64,000 nucleotides of DNA, from contig JAJEKV010000106.1 of the NCBI GenBank assembly GCA_021234155.1, forward strand, positions 1,315,002 through 1,379,001, given 5' to 3'. A program made the translations under genes and the position numbers. The DNA is from Isoetes taiwanensis. Taxonomy: Eukaryota > Streptophyta > Lycopodiopsida > Isoetales > Isoetaceae. The notes under the pieces were generated by a model. The model saw nothing but the letters and a program-made list of their open reading frames with translations, did no database searches and was not told the origin of the DNA. Positions 21,671 to 33,369 of the stretch are shown piece by piece. Within the stretch, counting starts at the first letter, position 1; each line of letters opens with the position of its first letter.

Positions 21671-22317
21671 ATTTGTCTAAGCATAATTTAGAAGGTCGGG
21701 CGAATAATAGAGTTGCAAGATTAGTTATGCTGGCGAATGTTTTCTAGACATGAATGTTTTTTATAGAAATCTAGGCGAATCATGGCCAATATTATTTTGC
21801 CAAGATTTAAGTGTCTTTATTTTCCAAGTGCAATTTCTGTGGTGAAATTTTATTTACCGGCATCCATATTTAATCAAGGACGCAAACACATTCTAACAAT
21901 AGTTGCATGATGCAATACCACAACTTAACCTTTGCAGATGAGAACGTGGCTTATCCTTGTAGATAAAACAAATATATTAAAAGGGAGGTCTGTAAAAAAA
22001 TGCTCTCCAGTGCATCCTTAGAAGTATTTGAAACACAATAGCTACAAAAATAACTTTTAAAATTATCATATGTACCTGGATGGATATGGAGAATAGAATG
22101 GGTTATGAAGAAAGCCTAGAATATTAGGCGATTCCTTAAGAAACCTTCAAGAAGGAGGGTAGAGGATAAGGCGAATCCATAGTTATGACGCTTAGTGGAT
22201 GTGGCAAATTTTCAAGTGGAATGAGATTTGTTTGTAGAAAAGTTGGCTAATTTTATTTTTTTCATCTATAACGGGCCCTACTAAACCATAGCGTCAAAGT
22301 TTCTCAATAACCTTAAA
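21671..22317. other. No gene recognised
   Basis: AT-rich sequence after the foldback element. It contains only short frames. The left edge (CAGGGTTGCCCTTAAGG) belongs to the foldback-related terminus. Confidence 0.4.
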
Positions 22318-22400
22318 AAATAGCCTTTTGGCGAACTTTCGTCCTTAAGGGCTACCCTGCCTGCTGAACGGAATTGGAGTGCCGTTTTCCATTCCGGAGA
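22318..22400. repeat. Fragment related to the foldback terminus
   Basis: CCTTAAGGGCTACCCTG, then CTGCTGAACGG and CCGTTTTCCATTCCG, is homologous (inverted) to the outer parts of the 21.02-21.67 kb element, namely GAATGGAAAATGGCA---GCTCAGCAGG and CAGGGTTGCCCTTAAGG. Confidence 0.55.
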
Positions 22401-22475
22401 CGGAATAGAATAGAATAGAATAGTTTTTTTAACGTCCACGGAGACCAATAGGTCATGGGACCCATACAATGGGCT
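22401..22475 (-). mobile_element. Retroelement end, family B, with ATTCT tail
   Basis: Read on the minus strand: GGGTCCCATGACCTATTGG, TCTCCGTGGACGTTAAAA, then about five ATTCT units (22401-22424). It directly abuts the foldback-related fragment, so one inserted into or beside the other. Confidence 0.7.
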
Positions 22476-22479
22476 AGTA

Positions 22480-23680
22480 CAATCATTACTACTAGCTCCC
22501 CAGTTGCCATGTTGATGTTTATATAGGAAAGTTTCATGATATACCTGTACAGTCAAATTTTTATATATAAGCTGATATGCCTTACAAAAACTAGGAGTAT
22601 ATGAGCTTCCATACATTCCATGATTGTCATCCCTCAATAATGATGCAGTATGATAACCTCTAAAAACATTGCTAATTGATAAACTACATAGCTTACGTGT
22701 TCATATTCAAGTTAGTTACGGAAGTTGGACAAAATTCATATGCCAGCCAACATGTTTTAAATTCGGTGACTTCTATTTTCGAAGGAAATTTATTATGGGC
22801 TTATATAATGAAATATATGGATGGCAATCATTGTAATTAATTAGTCAAGGCTAGGAATCTTTGCAATTCTTTGACCATTTGGTTATCTTCTATCCATTAG
22901 GCTATGCACCTTTGACCCTCTTTTTTATCATTTATTCGATTAATGCCACACTATCAGTATGTTTTTGAGTATTCGTTGGTTTTTTTTTGCCGGGGGCGCT
23001 TAATTGATCCTCTAATGGGTGAAGACGACATATTAAAACATAAAGGGTGAGGACGACGACATATTCAATTGTGGTCCAACACCCATGTGGTATCTAGCTA
23101 GAGTCACTACTATCACCATCACAATGAAACTTCGAAATAATACCTAAGCATAATCAGAACAAAAAACTGCACAACAAAACTACTTCTTTCTAGCTCGGAA
23201 AGAGACACGAATATAAGAAGTGGGGAATGTCCATGTCCCATGTCATTCCTTTGTTAAACTTATGAAATCTGTCCACGCCATTCCCTTTTGAGGGATGTGG
23301 TTAAAGCACCTTTAGACACATGCAACATAATTTCGGAGCATGGCTGTAGGTTTGACCACGTCGAGGTGGAGGAGAACGAGACGCTTGACCATGTAAGGAC
23401 AAATTAAAGGATGGTTCATTTAGGTCTGAGATCCATGATGAGTTTGAAGACGAAAGCGCACACTTGTGTGATGAAAGTGAGGAAGAAACTACTTAGGAAA
23501 TCCAACGAGAAAAGATAAAACATACGAGATCTCAAAATTCTAGAGGTGTAATGTAGTGGTTATGAGAAAGAAATCTAAAGGAGATTAGGCCTAGGGGGCG
23601 AATGGGACAAGGGGAGATCGTTCTCCAAAAGAACACAATATTTAAAGAATAAAAGAAGACAAGGTAGATTGCCTAGGGAG
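22480..23680. other. No gene recognised
   Basis: AT-rich to 22.98 kb, then a short poly(T) and a slightly GC-richer stretch (23.0-23.6 kb) with no coding similarity. No transposon ends were recognised. Confidence 0.4.
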
Positions 23681-24115
23681 AGGGCAGGACCCACACGTCA
23701 CATGGGCAAAATCAGCGCAATAAAAACTGGCATCTGCCAAAAGACAAAAGCCCAAAACCGACGGCTGCCATAAAAATGGAGCGGCGCCTACAACTGAAGC
23801 AACTGCTTCGACATGGTGCCTTACATGCTGCACATTCCGGCGCGTATTCGGGAGCTGTCACGTGGACATTCCGGCGGGGATTACGGGGCAGAAACAAAAC
23901 CTCGTGTCCCGCGTGGAAAGCCGCAAAATATCTAAGTTGTGGAGGATATCTTCCGGGCCCTTTTTCCTTGTCCTTTTTGCATGTTCTACACATGGATATA
24001 CGTGGCCAGGTGCCCCTATTCTTGGCACCATGTTGTTGGAACTGTGGCCTAAGGTTTATATGCACATCGGTCCTTGAACCCTCCCTAGTGTCTTTTAAAC
24101 CTTACGCTTAAGTTA
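23680..24115 (+). other. GC-rich island with a 111-codon frame of unknown nature
   Basis: The stretch is clearly GC-richer than its flanks and holds an open frame at 23776-24111 with no recognisable domain. ACGTCAC (about 23696) and TCACGTGG (about 23859) resemble bZIP sites. It could be a solo LTR, a promoter/5' UTR of a gene relic or a small gene. Confidence 0.25.
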
Positions 24116-24119
24116 CTTG

Positions 24120-26270
24120 TGTATGTGCATCCCTAGGTTGGTCCTTGCATGTGACCTTCTCTTGTGCACTACACCTTGTCTGCCACATTTCCCCACTTCG
24201 TGTTTCATGCATTGATCTTGATATCTCGTGTTACCTCTTGCATCTTGCCACCTTCCTCTATCTCAACTATTGCTCCTTTGTCTCCCCATCCATATTTTAC
24301 AGTTGACTTCGTCCTTCACTGTGTATGTGTTTGTCTCTTTGCTTGCCACGTACCCCTCTCATGCATATTATATGCCCTTCCTTCCTTGTCCTATAAACTT
24401 TGTGATATTTAATTGGATTTTCTTTTGAACCACTCGCATTCCAACTTCTGTGTATGTGTATGCTAACAACCAACCAACTTTAAACTATTCAAATGTCGAT
24501 GATGCAATGCTCCTGTCTTCTCCTTAGTCCCATCATTGTTAACCACCTCTGTTCCTCTTCTAGGCATCATTGTACAGAAGGGAATAAGGAATACCATTAA
24601 GCAATCGTATTACATTTAGGATTGTTCTTGTTAAGAATCTTTACTTAATCTTAGCATATATAGTGTAAGAATGTCATTGATGCAGCAAGTACTCTCCATG
24701 ATTAAAGGAGGGTTTTAAAATCATAGCCACCTCCATTAGCTCATACAAAACACCCAAATGCCAACTTAGACATGCATTCTAGTTAGGTGAATTTATATCT
24801 CTCCCCCCATGAGAAGGGAGGCTAGGGGCTCTAAATTTGTATAAAAATTTTAAATATTATAGGATTGTTTTTGGTGAACCTGACATTATTTTTCATTTTA
24901 GATAGCTATATTTGTTGTGGGCACGTTTTTTTATTGCTTCATCAGAAAGGACAGAAAGATCATATCACTGGTAAATCCCCAGATTTGGATAGCTCACCCA
25001 TGTCCTCTCCGGCCACATCAACATCAAATTCAATTGTTTAACTCCAGTTTGAAGTATGTCCAAAGGTAGCCACAAATTCTAGTGGATGTGAGCAAAGCAA
25101 AATCAATTCTAGTGGACACTGTGGCACGACATATTCATCATTTAGCATAATTGCCGAACCTCACTGTAAAGTTTCATGCAGTATGACAGCATCCATGTAG
25201 CAGATCTAGATGATCGGTACAACCATTGGACAAGACTGCACTTTGATTGTCTCATCTATGACCCTTCTTATCTTTGCAGAAATAAAGAATTATATCAATA
25301 GCAAATGGGAATTAGATTGTAGAGCAGATACACACCCTCCTATACCAATGTATTTAGAGTGTACCCATTTCCAATGTATAGACACCTAAAAGAAAATGAT
25401 TGTTTCCTAGCACATCACCAAATCTTTCCACGAGTCAGCTCCACACACCACACTATAGCTGCAGTCCAACACATACAAACAGGCAGTGTACCAAAAATCA
25501 CTAGGTTTGCATGGGCCGCATCTTTCTTGAAGATAGTAACTATTGCATCTGAAGGGTCCTATGCACCATTAGCCAAAGAAATAAGCATACCTTTGGAAAT
25601 GAAATTCATCTACACATCTTTGAATTCCAATCTTAATTATTGACTTGCATGTTCCATCTACGAGTGCAATGGAACAACACCAATCGCTTTATGGCATTCA
25701 TAAGCCGAATTTACAATTGGCATTGTTCGAAGAGAAGGATGAGGAACCCATGTAATTATATTATCTAGAAGAATTATTTCTACATATATATTCTCACATT
25801 CCCTCTATTGTAGCACTGTAAAGATCACCCATTCAAATATTTGATTATTCTTGTATTACGAGTTACATTATCTATATGCAACACAGTAACTTGGGGTATA
25901 TAGATAGTGTAGTTTTTTGATGTGGTTTTCATATAATTTGGTAGCTGTGTTTCAGAAAGTTGTATATATCTAGAGTGTGTATACACTTGGATAAAAGCAT
26001 GCTAAGGTGTACCATTTTTGGAGCCTTATCCAAAAGCACTCTTGGTATTTATACATGATGCAATAACATTTTCTTCATGACAAGGATTGATATGAACAAT
26101 TCCTTGGGGGATTTTGATTCTACCACTTCCATGCTAGGTTAAAAACTTTTGACATTATAAATAGGACTCATGTACTTTAATATTGATTAGGTAACTTGCA
26201 GAAAAAGTACTCAAAAGGGTCTAAAAAGAACACCATAGCATGCTTTCACCCATTTGGATGTAGTTTTATG
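24120..26270. other. No gene recognised; possible diverged family C repeat
   Basis: Short frames only. At about 25905-25990 the order GTGGTTTTCATATAATTT---GTATATATCTAGAGTGTGTA resembles the family C repeats at 38.7 and 55.9 kb, more diverged. C/T-rich sequence with repeated TTGC/CTTCC occurs at 24.2-24.4 kb. Confidence 0.35.
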
Positions 26271-26271
26271 A

Positions 26272-26334
26272 TAGATTGATAGATAGATATATAGATGGAT
26301 GGATAGACGGATGGATGGATGGATGGATGGATAG
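26272..26334. repeat. Tetranucleotide microsatellite (GATA/GATG)
   Basis: About 14 units: GATA-type units pass into GATG units, ending in five consecutive GGAT copies. No gene is associated. Confidence 0.9.
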
Positions 26335-26339
26335 GATTC

Positions 26340-27054
26340 TTAACATTCATGACGACAGTTCCTAATGGTTTATCTTTGCATGGCTCGAGAGCATACATCT
26401 CAGGGTTTTCACCCCATTTGTTTCCTATTTTTTCATTACAACCATCCCTTTGCTTACAGCTAGTGAGATTAGGTATGGTGAACGTAGATTTTCAAGGTCA
26501 AGGTTTAGTAGTTGCCAACAGATCCCGATTTTATCGAGACTTAGTTCTTGCCGAGCCATCTTCTCAATAAATAATCCACAAATACAAAAGAATCAAGAAA
26601 CACGAGAAAGAACAGGACGCAACAATTCGTCGATAATGTTCAACGATCTCGTCTTAAGTAGTGGAGATGGTATTAAAATATGTTCATCAAATTTATTTAT
26701 TCAATGATATCGTTCAATCAATTAACAGATGTAACATACACTAAAGTATAATAGGACATGCACGCTAAGCGTGGCTAGGCCCAGCTTAGTCTGTATCATC
26801 CCCACAATGACTGACTTGACATAATAAGCCAATTTCATTCTGTTTGAGGCCTTGTGCATGGTATTGGAGAGCAATGACATGTGTTCTGCATGACTTCAAG
26901 CAGTTGGGCCATATCAAACAGAGGAGTCTTGGGTTCCCTCATTGGTCCTTCTGCACAATGCTTCAGGTAGTCCCAAAGTTTTTGGTGCTTATCCTGTTGT
27001 ACAACACTACCCATTTGCTCCATGTAGGACTGGTTATTTGCAAAATTGGCCAAC
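26340..27054. other. No gene recognised
   Basis: Two overlapping plus-strand frames (26319-26570 and 26450-26707) and a minus-strand 72-codon frame (26835-27053) lack recognisable motifs. The stretch ends at the target-site duplication of the MITE at 27055. Confidence 0.35.
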
Positions 27055-27057
27055 TAA

Positions 27058-27622
27058 GGGCCACACACTGGCCGTTATGTTAGGTTAAATTGCTAACATA
27101 ACGGGATGCCCTTTATGTTAGGGTAACATAACATAAAGATTTCACTTCACATTCGCCATTAGATTAAAATTTAACATAATAAAAATTGTTAAATCTTGCT
27201 TCACACTGATGGTCACGCCGTTGGGTTAAAAATTAACATAACGAAAACCGTTAAATATTACTTCACACTGATTGTCTTGCTGTTATGTTAAGAGTTAACA
27301 TAACGAAAACAGTTAAATATTGCTTCACACTGACTATCACGCCGTTAAGTTAAAAAATGAGTTGCAAATGGAGTTTAAGGGATGGGGTCCCCCTACCCTT
27401 AAATTTGAAGGGAAAAATTATGGCCCGTTAAGTCCTCTGTTAAAATTTAACCTAATGGAATACAGTGTGAACCCCAGTTATCTTGCACCGTTACCTTAAT
27501 TGTGCCGTTATTTTTTAACCCCATAATTTTAACGGAATTTTTTAACAGAAGCCAATGTGAAGCACAGTTAAGTTAATTTTTTTTAACCTAACGGCACTTT
27601 AACGGCCAGTGTGAAGCGGCCC
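27058..27622. mobile_element. PIF/Harbinger-like MITE with internal minisatellite
   Basis: The 565-bp element is flanked by TAA on both sides (27055-27057 and 27623-27625). Terminal inverted repeats begin GGGCC and share CACACTGGCCGTTA, with two extra bases near the tip of one arm, and the similarity extends to GTTAGGTTAA. A 3-bp TAA duplication and GGGCC-type tips are typical of PIF/Harbinger (Tourist-like) MITEs. The interior has 62-bp direct repeats starting at 27199, 27261 and 27323, plus a diverged one near 27145, each carrying CTTCACACTGA and GCCGTTA as in the TIR. No transposase is encoded. Confidence 0.85.
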
Positions 27623-27639
27623 TAATAAACCAACCATGT

Positions 27640-29050
27640 TGCCCCTACCCCGTCGAACTCAACCTTTGAGGGCAACATTTTCGCTCCATTTGCTAGACCA
27701 AGAAAGCAAGTCTAAATGCATATACAAAAATTGATGCTTTTCAGTCTCGATGTCTTTTTTAATATCGCCATCCATGCCTTTGTATTTCCACCGCTTTAGT
27801 TCCACCTGCTCACCTACAAACTTTGATTCAAGCTAGTCACATATATTAATATTAATAGTTTGAAAGTTCGCGCAATCCTTATCCTTTCCAAAGTCGAAAT
27901 GAAGCAAGACATTGCCCAAATGCAAGTCCATGTGCAATTGCCTTGCTTGATAAAGTTTTCGGAAGCCATTACAAAATGCAGTAGCCAAGTTGCCAACATT
28001 TTGAGCAACGAATAACTCTTTCTTCTTGCATTGCTCAAGCTTCACAGGTCTGTTTCCACTTTGGGTTTCACTCCTAATCTTTGAAATGCATGCTCAGGAA
28101 AGGTACTGTCCTCATAGTTTGTGAAAAAAACTTGCAAAAGAACCCCGTTCCAAAAGGGAAATATCAAGCCATGTCTCTCAAAGTCGCTTGTACAACAATA
28201 CAATGTATTATAGATCTATGTCTAACCTGCATTGCATACTTCCTTATATTTTTCATCATAACCTTCACTAGCATATTAGGATCGATACTACCTGGCCGCA
28301 CATTCTCGTTTGGAATTTTGGAACTTCACACAATACGATTCATTTCTAAAATAACTAGAACCTAAATGTTAAATCTGTATAACATCCATATGTACTGGAC
28401 CTAATTATATATGGATTATCTCCGATGAATCTACCATTGCAAACCAAGTTTCCTTGGCATCCGCCCTTTTACGATCTCGATCTCACTAACATGTTTGCTC
28501 TGATTGTTTGTGCCAACGCTTTCCTGATAAGATTAAAAGGGGGGGGAAGGGGAGGGGGGAGGGAGGGGGATGGGCTTCCTTCCTTAGCCCTCTATGGGTC
28601 CAAGCAACATTCTACAGAATAGCCTTTTCTTTCAGATCCTCAAGGGAGGACTCGTCAGGTTTGCAACCTCTGTGACCATATTTCCCATCGTGCATCTAAC
28701 ATTGCCCGCTATATAAATGTACCTCCTCTCAGAATCGCCCTTTCCAGGCTCGAGATCTTTCAGGTTTAAAAGCTTTATCGATATCTTTCATGAACCTTGC
28801 ATGAAAGTCTAGCCATCCTTCCTCATTACTAGTACTCTACTCCAATTCAATTTGCAAAGTCAATTACAGAGTCAGTTCATCAACTCGGCTCTTAACGTAG
28901 ACTATGGTTGTTGTGCTCTAATTCTTTTCCTCTGCATTGCAGAAGAAGACTCAGCTTTTGGCTGAACATGTGGCTCGATTTGCGACATCGACGGCTGGGT
29001 CCTTGGCTCCGACTTAACTTCTGCCCCCTCTTGCGGATTCATGATGATTG
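27640..29050 (-). pseudogene. Decayed protein kinase-like gene
   Basis: Minus-strand pieces line up in order although frames shift. A Met start near 29046 leads into MNPQEGAEVKSEPRTQPSM. A coiled-coil-like part with two in-frame stops follows (ELTL-LTLQIELE-STSNEEGW, LDFHARFMKDIDKAFK). Then come GLIFPFWNGVLLQVFFTNYE and, at about 27880-28040, FCNGFRKLYQARQLHMDLHL followed by GNVLLHFDFGKDKD. HMDLHLGNVLLHFD resembles a kinase catalytic loop (H-D----NVLL), though the Lys after Asp is replaced by His. The stops look like CAA/CAG to TAA/TAG changes. It could be another family with a similar loop. Confidence 0.4.
28539..28572 (+). other. G-rich tract, possible G-quadruplex
   Basis: A run of about 34 bases with only a few A's contains at least four separate runs of three or more G's. 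It lies inside the decayed kinase-like region, C-rich on that gene's own strand. Confidence 0.6.
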
Positions 29051-29059
29051 TCTTAGTAA

Positions 29060-32000
29060 GTGTCTAGCTAGCAGAATGCAACAACAACAACAACAACGAT
29101 ACCTACAAAAAAAGCAAAATAAACCCTCCAACTTAGTGTTCATCGACACCATAAACCCTAAAGTAATTAACTTTGACTCAAAAACCCCTACTACATAACG
29201 ACACTAAGTTTCAAATTCAACACTATGGAGAGACCCTAAACCTTAACTTCCTTCATTCCACGATACTAACAACAACTAACTGACTTCTACTAAATGACTT
29301 TTAGGTAACTACATATAGGGATGGATACACAAATATACCCATACAGTTTATGATCTGACCCAGCTATTGAACAAGGAAACTCCTGCTATGAGGTTAGCAA
29401 GCTCTTAACTCTTGCATTTGACCAGATCATGCTTTTTCTAAAGACAAAAACAACCAGATACTTATTAAAATATACGCCAATTACTAATATAATTAGGGTT
29501 TGAGGCGTGGACTGATGACGCCTAGGGTTTCAGGATTTTGGTGCCATGTTTGGGTGTTTTTAGGCTCGTTAGAAAGCTTGTCGCATGCCCATTCTATTGA
29601 TGTAAGATTTTCATGGTGATTGTAATTCCCTGGTGGAAGAAAGTCGCCTGACAGTTCCAGCCTTTTCTTCGGGGTGCTAAGGTTTGGCTATAATTCTTGC
29701 ATTTGGTGGCAGTTTTGGGTGTGTTTGGGCTCATTAGAAAGATCCTTGTGCACTCTTTTCGATGGTGTTTAATTTTGTTGACCCATTTGGAAGGACTGTT
29801 CAGCTCTAAAACTTTGACCCCCTTTCGATGGAGATGAAAAGATCCAGTCGCAGTCCTCCAAGAAAAAGCTCTTTTGGTAATTCTAGTGGGATACATGGTG
29901 CAATTAGAATAGACTTTCCCAGAATTGGTGTCCGTGTTGCAGACAAAAAAGATTCATGAGGATGCTTCTGCTCTCGATAGTTAGATCTCGTCAGTGCATC
30001 TCAATCATTTGGTTGGTTCAATCGAGGCAGGAGTTTCAATCTCTCATCTTCTCAGTTAGTTGCTCCAGTCTCCGCTCCAAATGTAGCAGTCTCGACTAAA
30101 GTTTGTGCCTCTGCCCATATGTCTAGTGATACTAGAGGTTGTGTTGACACCATGCTTGAGAAGCTCTTCTAATAATATCGTACCTGCAACATATGTGGCT
30201 ATTCCTCGAGTTGGGCAATGTGCTCTAGGCAATAAGCCTTCTAACACATATTGAAAGCTCTCTTGAAAGCTCTGCGGGTCAAGTAAGGCTCTCTTTATCC
30301 AATTGAGCTTTCTTTGGACTAGCGGCACCTCTAACATATGTTGGAGGCTCCTCATATGAGTTGACATCCCACGTGCCTAAGGAATGTTTCTCCAGACAGG
30401 TTGCACCTACAACAAAACAAATGAGATTGGAAGCTCTCTAAAACAAATGAGATTATTAGCACTTGTTCAGAATAATGTGGCATAGGTGTTGAAGGTTTCT
30501 TGACACCAACTAATTGTGGAGGTAATGCTCGGGTGGTGGTGCCATTCTTATAAAATGGCATAATACGTTCAACATGCACTCGAGATTCCTGAGGGCAAGG
30601 GGAGTTTCCCGGAGTGACGCCTTCTTCTATCCCTCTACCTATATCGACATCTACACCTTGGAGATCCTCTGACACGGTGGCATGAGTTAGGGATGTTCGT
30701 TTTTCTGAGGGGCTATGCAAAGGTTTATCAACTCTAGATACCTCATCTCAGGTCTTAGAGGCCATTTCCACCATGATGGATAATGATAGGAAAGAAGTTG
30801 TATCATATCTTCAACAATTGCACGCCAAGTAGGACTTTACAGATATCAAGCTACCAACGAACGAAATCTTTTATGAAGTTCAGGAGTCTAGGTCCATTTT
30901 TTATCGTTTTGGGGCCCCAATGGTGCAGATTATCCATGAAGATCATCGGCGTCATGTGGAGGAGCTAGTTGGATGTTCGGTGGTTTGTCACTTCATTGGC
31001 CCTTTCTTGGATCTGAGGCACGTGTTGCCATTTGGAGGGTGCCTTTCTTGCTTGCAAGACACCAATTGTTCTTTGCATCTTTTCTGCTTGCATTGTCTCT
31101 CTAACATTCCCAATCATGCTTTTCATGACAGCAATATCCTTTGGATTTGGTACACACAGGCTTGCATTGGACACAGGCTTGCATTGGCAAATGTTTGTTT
31201 CTAGCACCCTCCCTAGTTCTCTCATTGGTACTCTTCCTTCTCTCACGAGGGTTTTGTCTAGTTTCTCTCACTAGAGTTTTGTCCAAATTGGCAAATAGTT
31301 GCAAGAAGGATTTTTTGAGCCACCATTTTGATTCCAAACATTTAAAACGCGCTTCTGCAACTTCTCTGTCTTGGCTTAATTTTCTATCCTGCTTTTGAGC
31401 AAGGGTCGCCAATAAAAAGAGGTTCAGTACACAAATAGCAGATGATAAGCCAAAGAATCCTCCTTCTAAGGGATCACTGCTTAGACAGAAGGTAGCCCGC
31501 AAACCAAGTGCTTGGTCTAAGGAACAACTTCATGGTCAAGGACAAGCTAAACTCAAAGTTCAAATGGTTTTGCCACCTTTCCTTTTCGATCCACAGCAGC
31601 CTCTTACGATTGGCATAGTTAGGGCTGGTAATGTTCACTCTCAAGGACTGTCAAGATGTCCAGGGTTCTTTGGATTGGCATGTTCAATTGTTGCTCCCTG
31701 CACTCCATGTGCAGACTATTCATTTGCCCGGGCCGGGGAGGGATGACAGCTAGGGCTATGACTATGTCTATTTCTAGATGGATAGAATTGTTATAAATAA
31801 TTCAGTCTTGGCTCGAGATTCCAATGGATAGTGTGTACGGTTGATGCTTCAGTCAAACATCGAAGACAAGGCTACGGGTGCTAGTGAATTAAGATTGTGT
31901 TGATGCAGAGATCTAGACAACAGTTTTAAATTCACCTGAAAAACATTATGCTAATGTGAAGATCTAGATATCACGGTTGGACTTACTATTATGGATACCA

Positions 32001-33279
32001 CATAGGGTTTCGGCCAACAGCAGCCAGGCATCTTCTTCAGGCACAATGAAGCCATCACCCCAGGAGTTTTCCGTGTCTGACACCAAGTCGCTAAATCTGC
32101 ACATCATAGGGGTCGTCAAGACAGATACAAAGGGTCAGACAGATTTGGATGTGGCTACACATTTACTGATGCACATTCCTGCTACAGGAATTGCGTATGC
32201 AACTAGGGTCGGGGCTACATGTCCTAATTGTCCTCACCACCTTTTAATTCATTTTTAGGATGTGCTAAATCATCTACATAATCTTCACCACAGCAACCAC
32301 CTAAAAGGCACTACATTCTCAGCACAAGAGGATCTTTCTTCGATGTAGCTGTGCAAGTGCAAGGACAAGCTTTACAAAGTGAGGGAAGCGCGCCAACACA
32401 AGAAATGGACAGTTTATCAAAGAAGCACGGCGATTATTCTAGACCAATAGCCTTCAAATTTATGGATAGGCTATGTCCAGGAAATCTCAGTAGCACCATA
32501 TCAGCATTGTCATTATCGTTATTATACTTTATATCTGTTATTGTCTTCTGTAATTTTGGGCTCACATTCCATGATGTCCCATGGCCTGCTGCGATCTCCA
32601 TAGACGTAAATAATGTCTATGTGTCTACATGTTTGTCTTTCTTTTGAACAGTCCTTTAAGTACTCTCACTTTATCCAACTTCTTAACAACAAACCTGACA
32701 ATGTGATTAAAATAAACATATAACTCTTTTACAAATTCATGCAATCGTCTTTCACTAAGTCATTGTTTTCTCTTATTCTCCAATGTTTGAATACTTTCCT
32801 TTTCTTTTCGTTTTGTTCTCTTTCTCGATTCTTTTTTCTCTTGGCTTCGAACTCCAGGTAATTTTTCCTACTGCAATTCACTTTTGGGATTGGCCATAAA
32901 ATAGACGTGCAATAAAGGATTGGGATTGGGAATTGCAAATTGCAATGAGAGTTGAATTTGAGGTTGGAATTGTTGCAATACCTGCATCGAATTCTCAGCA
33001 ATGACTACAATGACATTTCGGGAAAGAAAAATTTCCTCCAGAATCCCTCCACCTAGAGATCCTGCCAAATATGAGAATTGCTCTCATAATTCGTGTGCTC
33101 CTTCAAAGGAGATCTATATCATCAATCGCTGCCCCAATGCAACATACATACTATTTTTGGTGTAACAACCTCCCAAGGCCGCATTGTGCGAAAGTTCATC
33201 GAGCATATATGATCTAAGACACCTAAAACACTTGTTCAGATGTTACTTTTTGGGTAGCATTACCACCTAGATAGACAAC
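29060..33279. other. No gene assigned; old coding-like debris
   Basis: A (CAA)6 run lies at about 29079-29097. Blocks at 29.5-29.8 kb repeat the idea GGTG-CA-TTTTGGGTGT, TTAGGCTC-TTAGAAAG twice. On the minus strand 30965-31500 has basic, helix-rich frames (EARFKCLESKWWLKKSFLQL; TRQNPRERRKS) that could be a gag-like remnant, but I cannot identify it. A 17-bp repeat (ACACAGGCTTGCATTGG) occurs twice at 31153-31187. The plus frame at 31977-32258 is unrecognised. Confidence 0.35.
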
Positions 33280-33366
33280 AATAAAGAGTATAGAAAGAGA
33301 ATATAAAGAGAGAAGAGAATAGAGAGAGAATGATATATAAAGATAAGAAAAGAATAAAGAGAGAAA
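33280..33366. repeat. Purine-rich GA tract
   Basis: About 85 bases of almost uninterrupted A/G (AAAGAGAGAAGAGAATAGAG type). A polypurine tract of this length is unusual here. It may be a microsatellite relic. Confidence 0.7.
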
Positions 33367-33369
33367 TTC

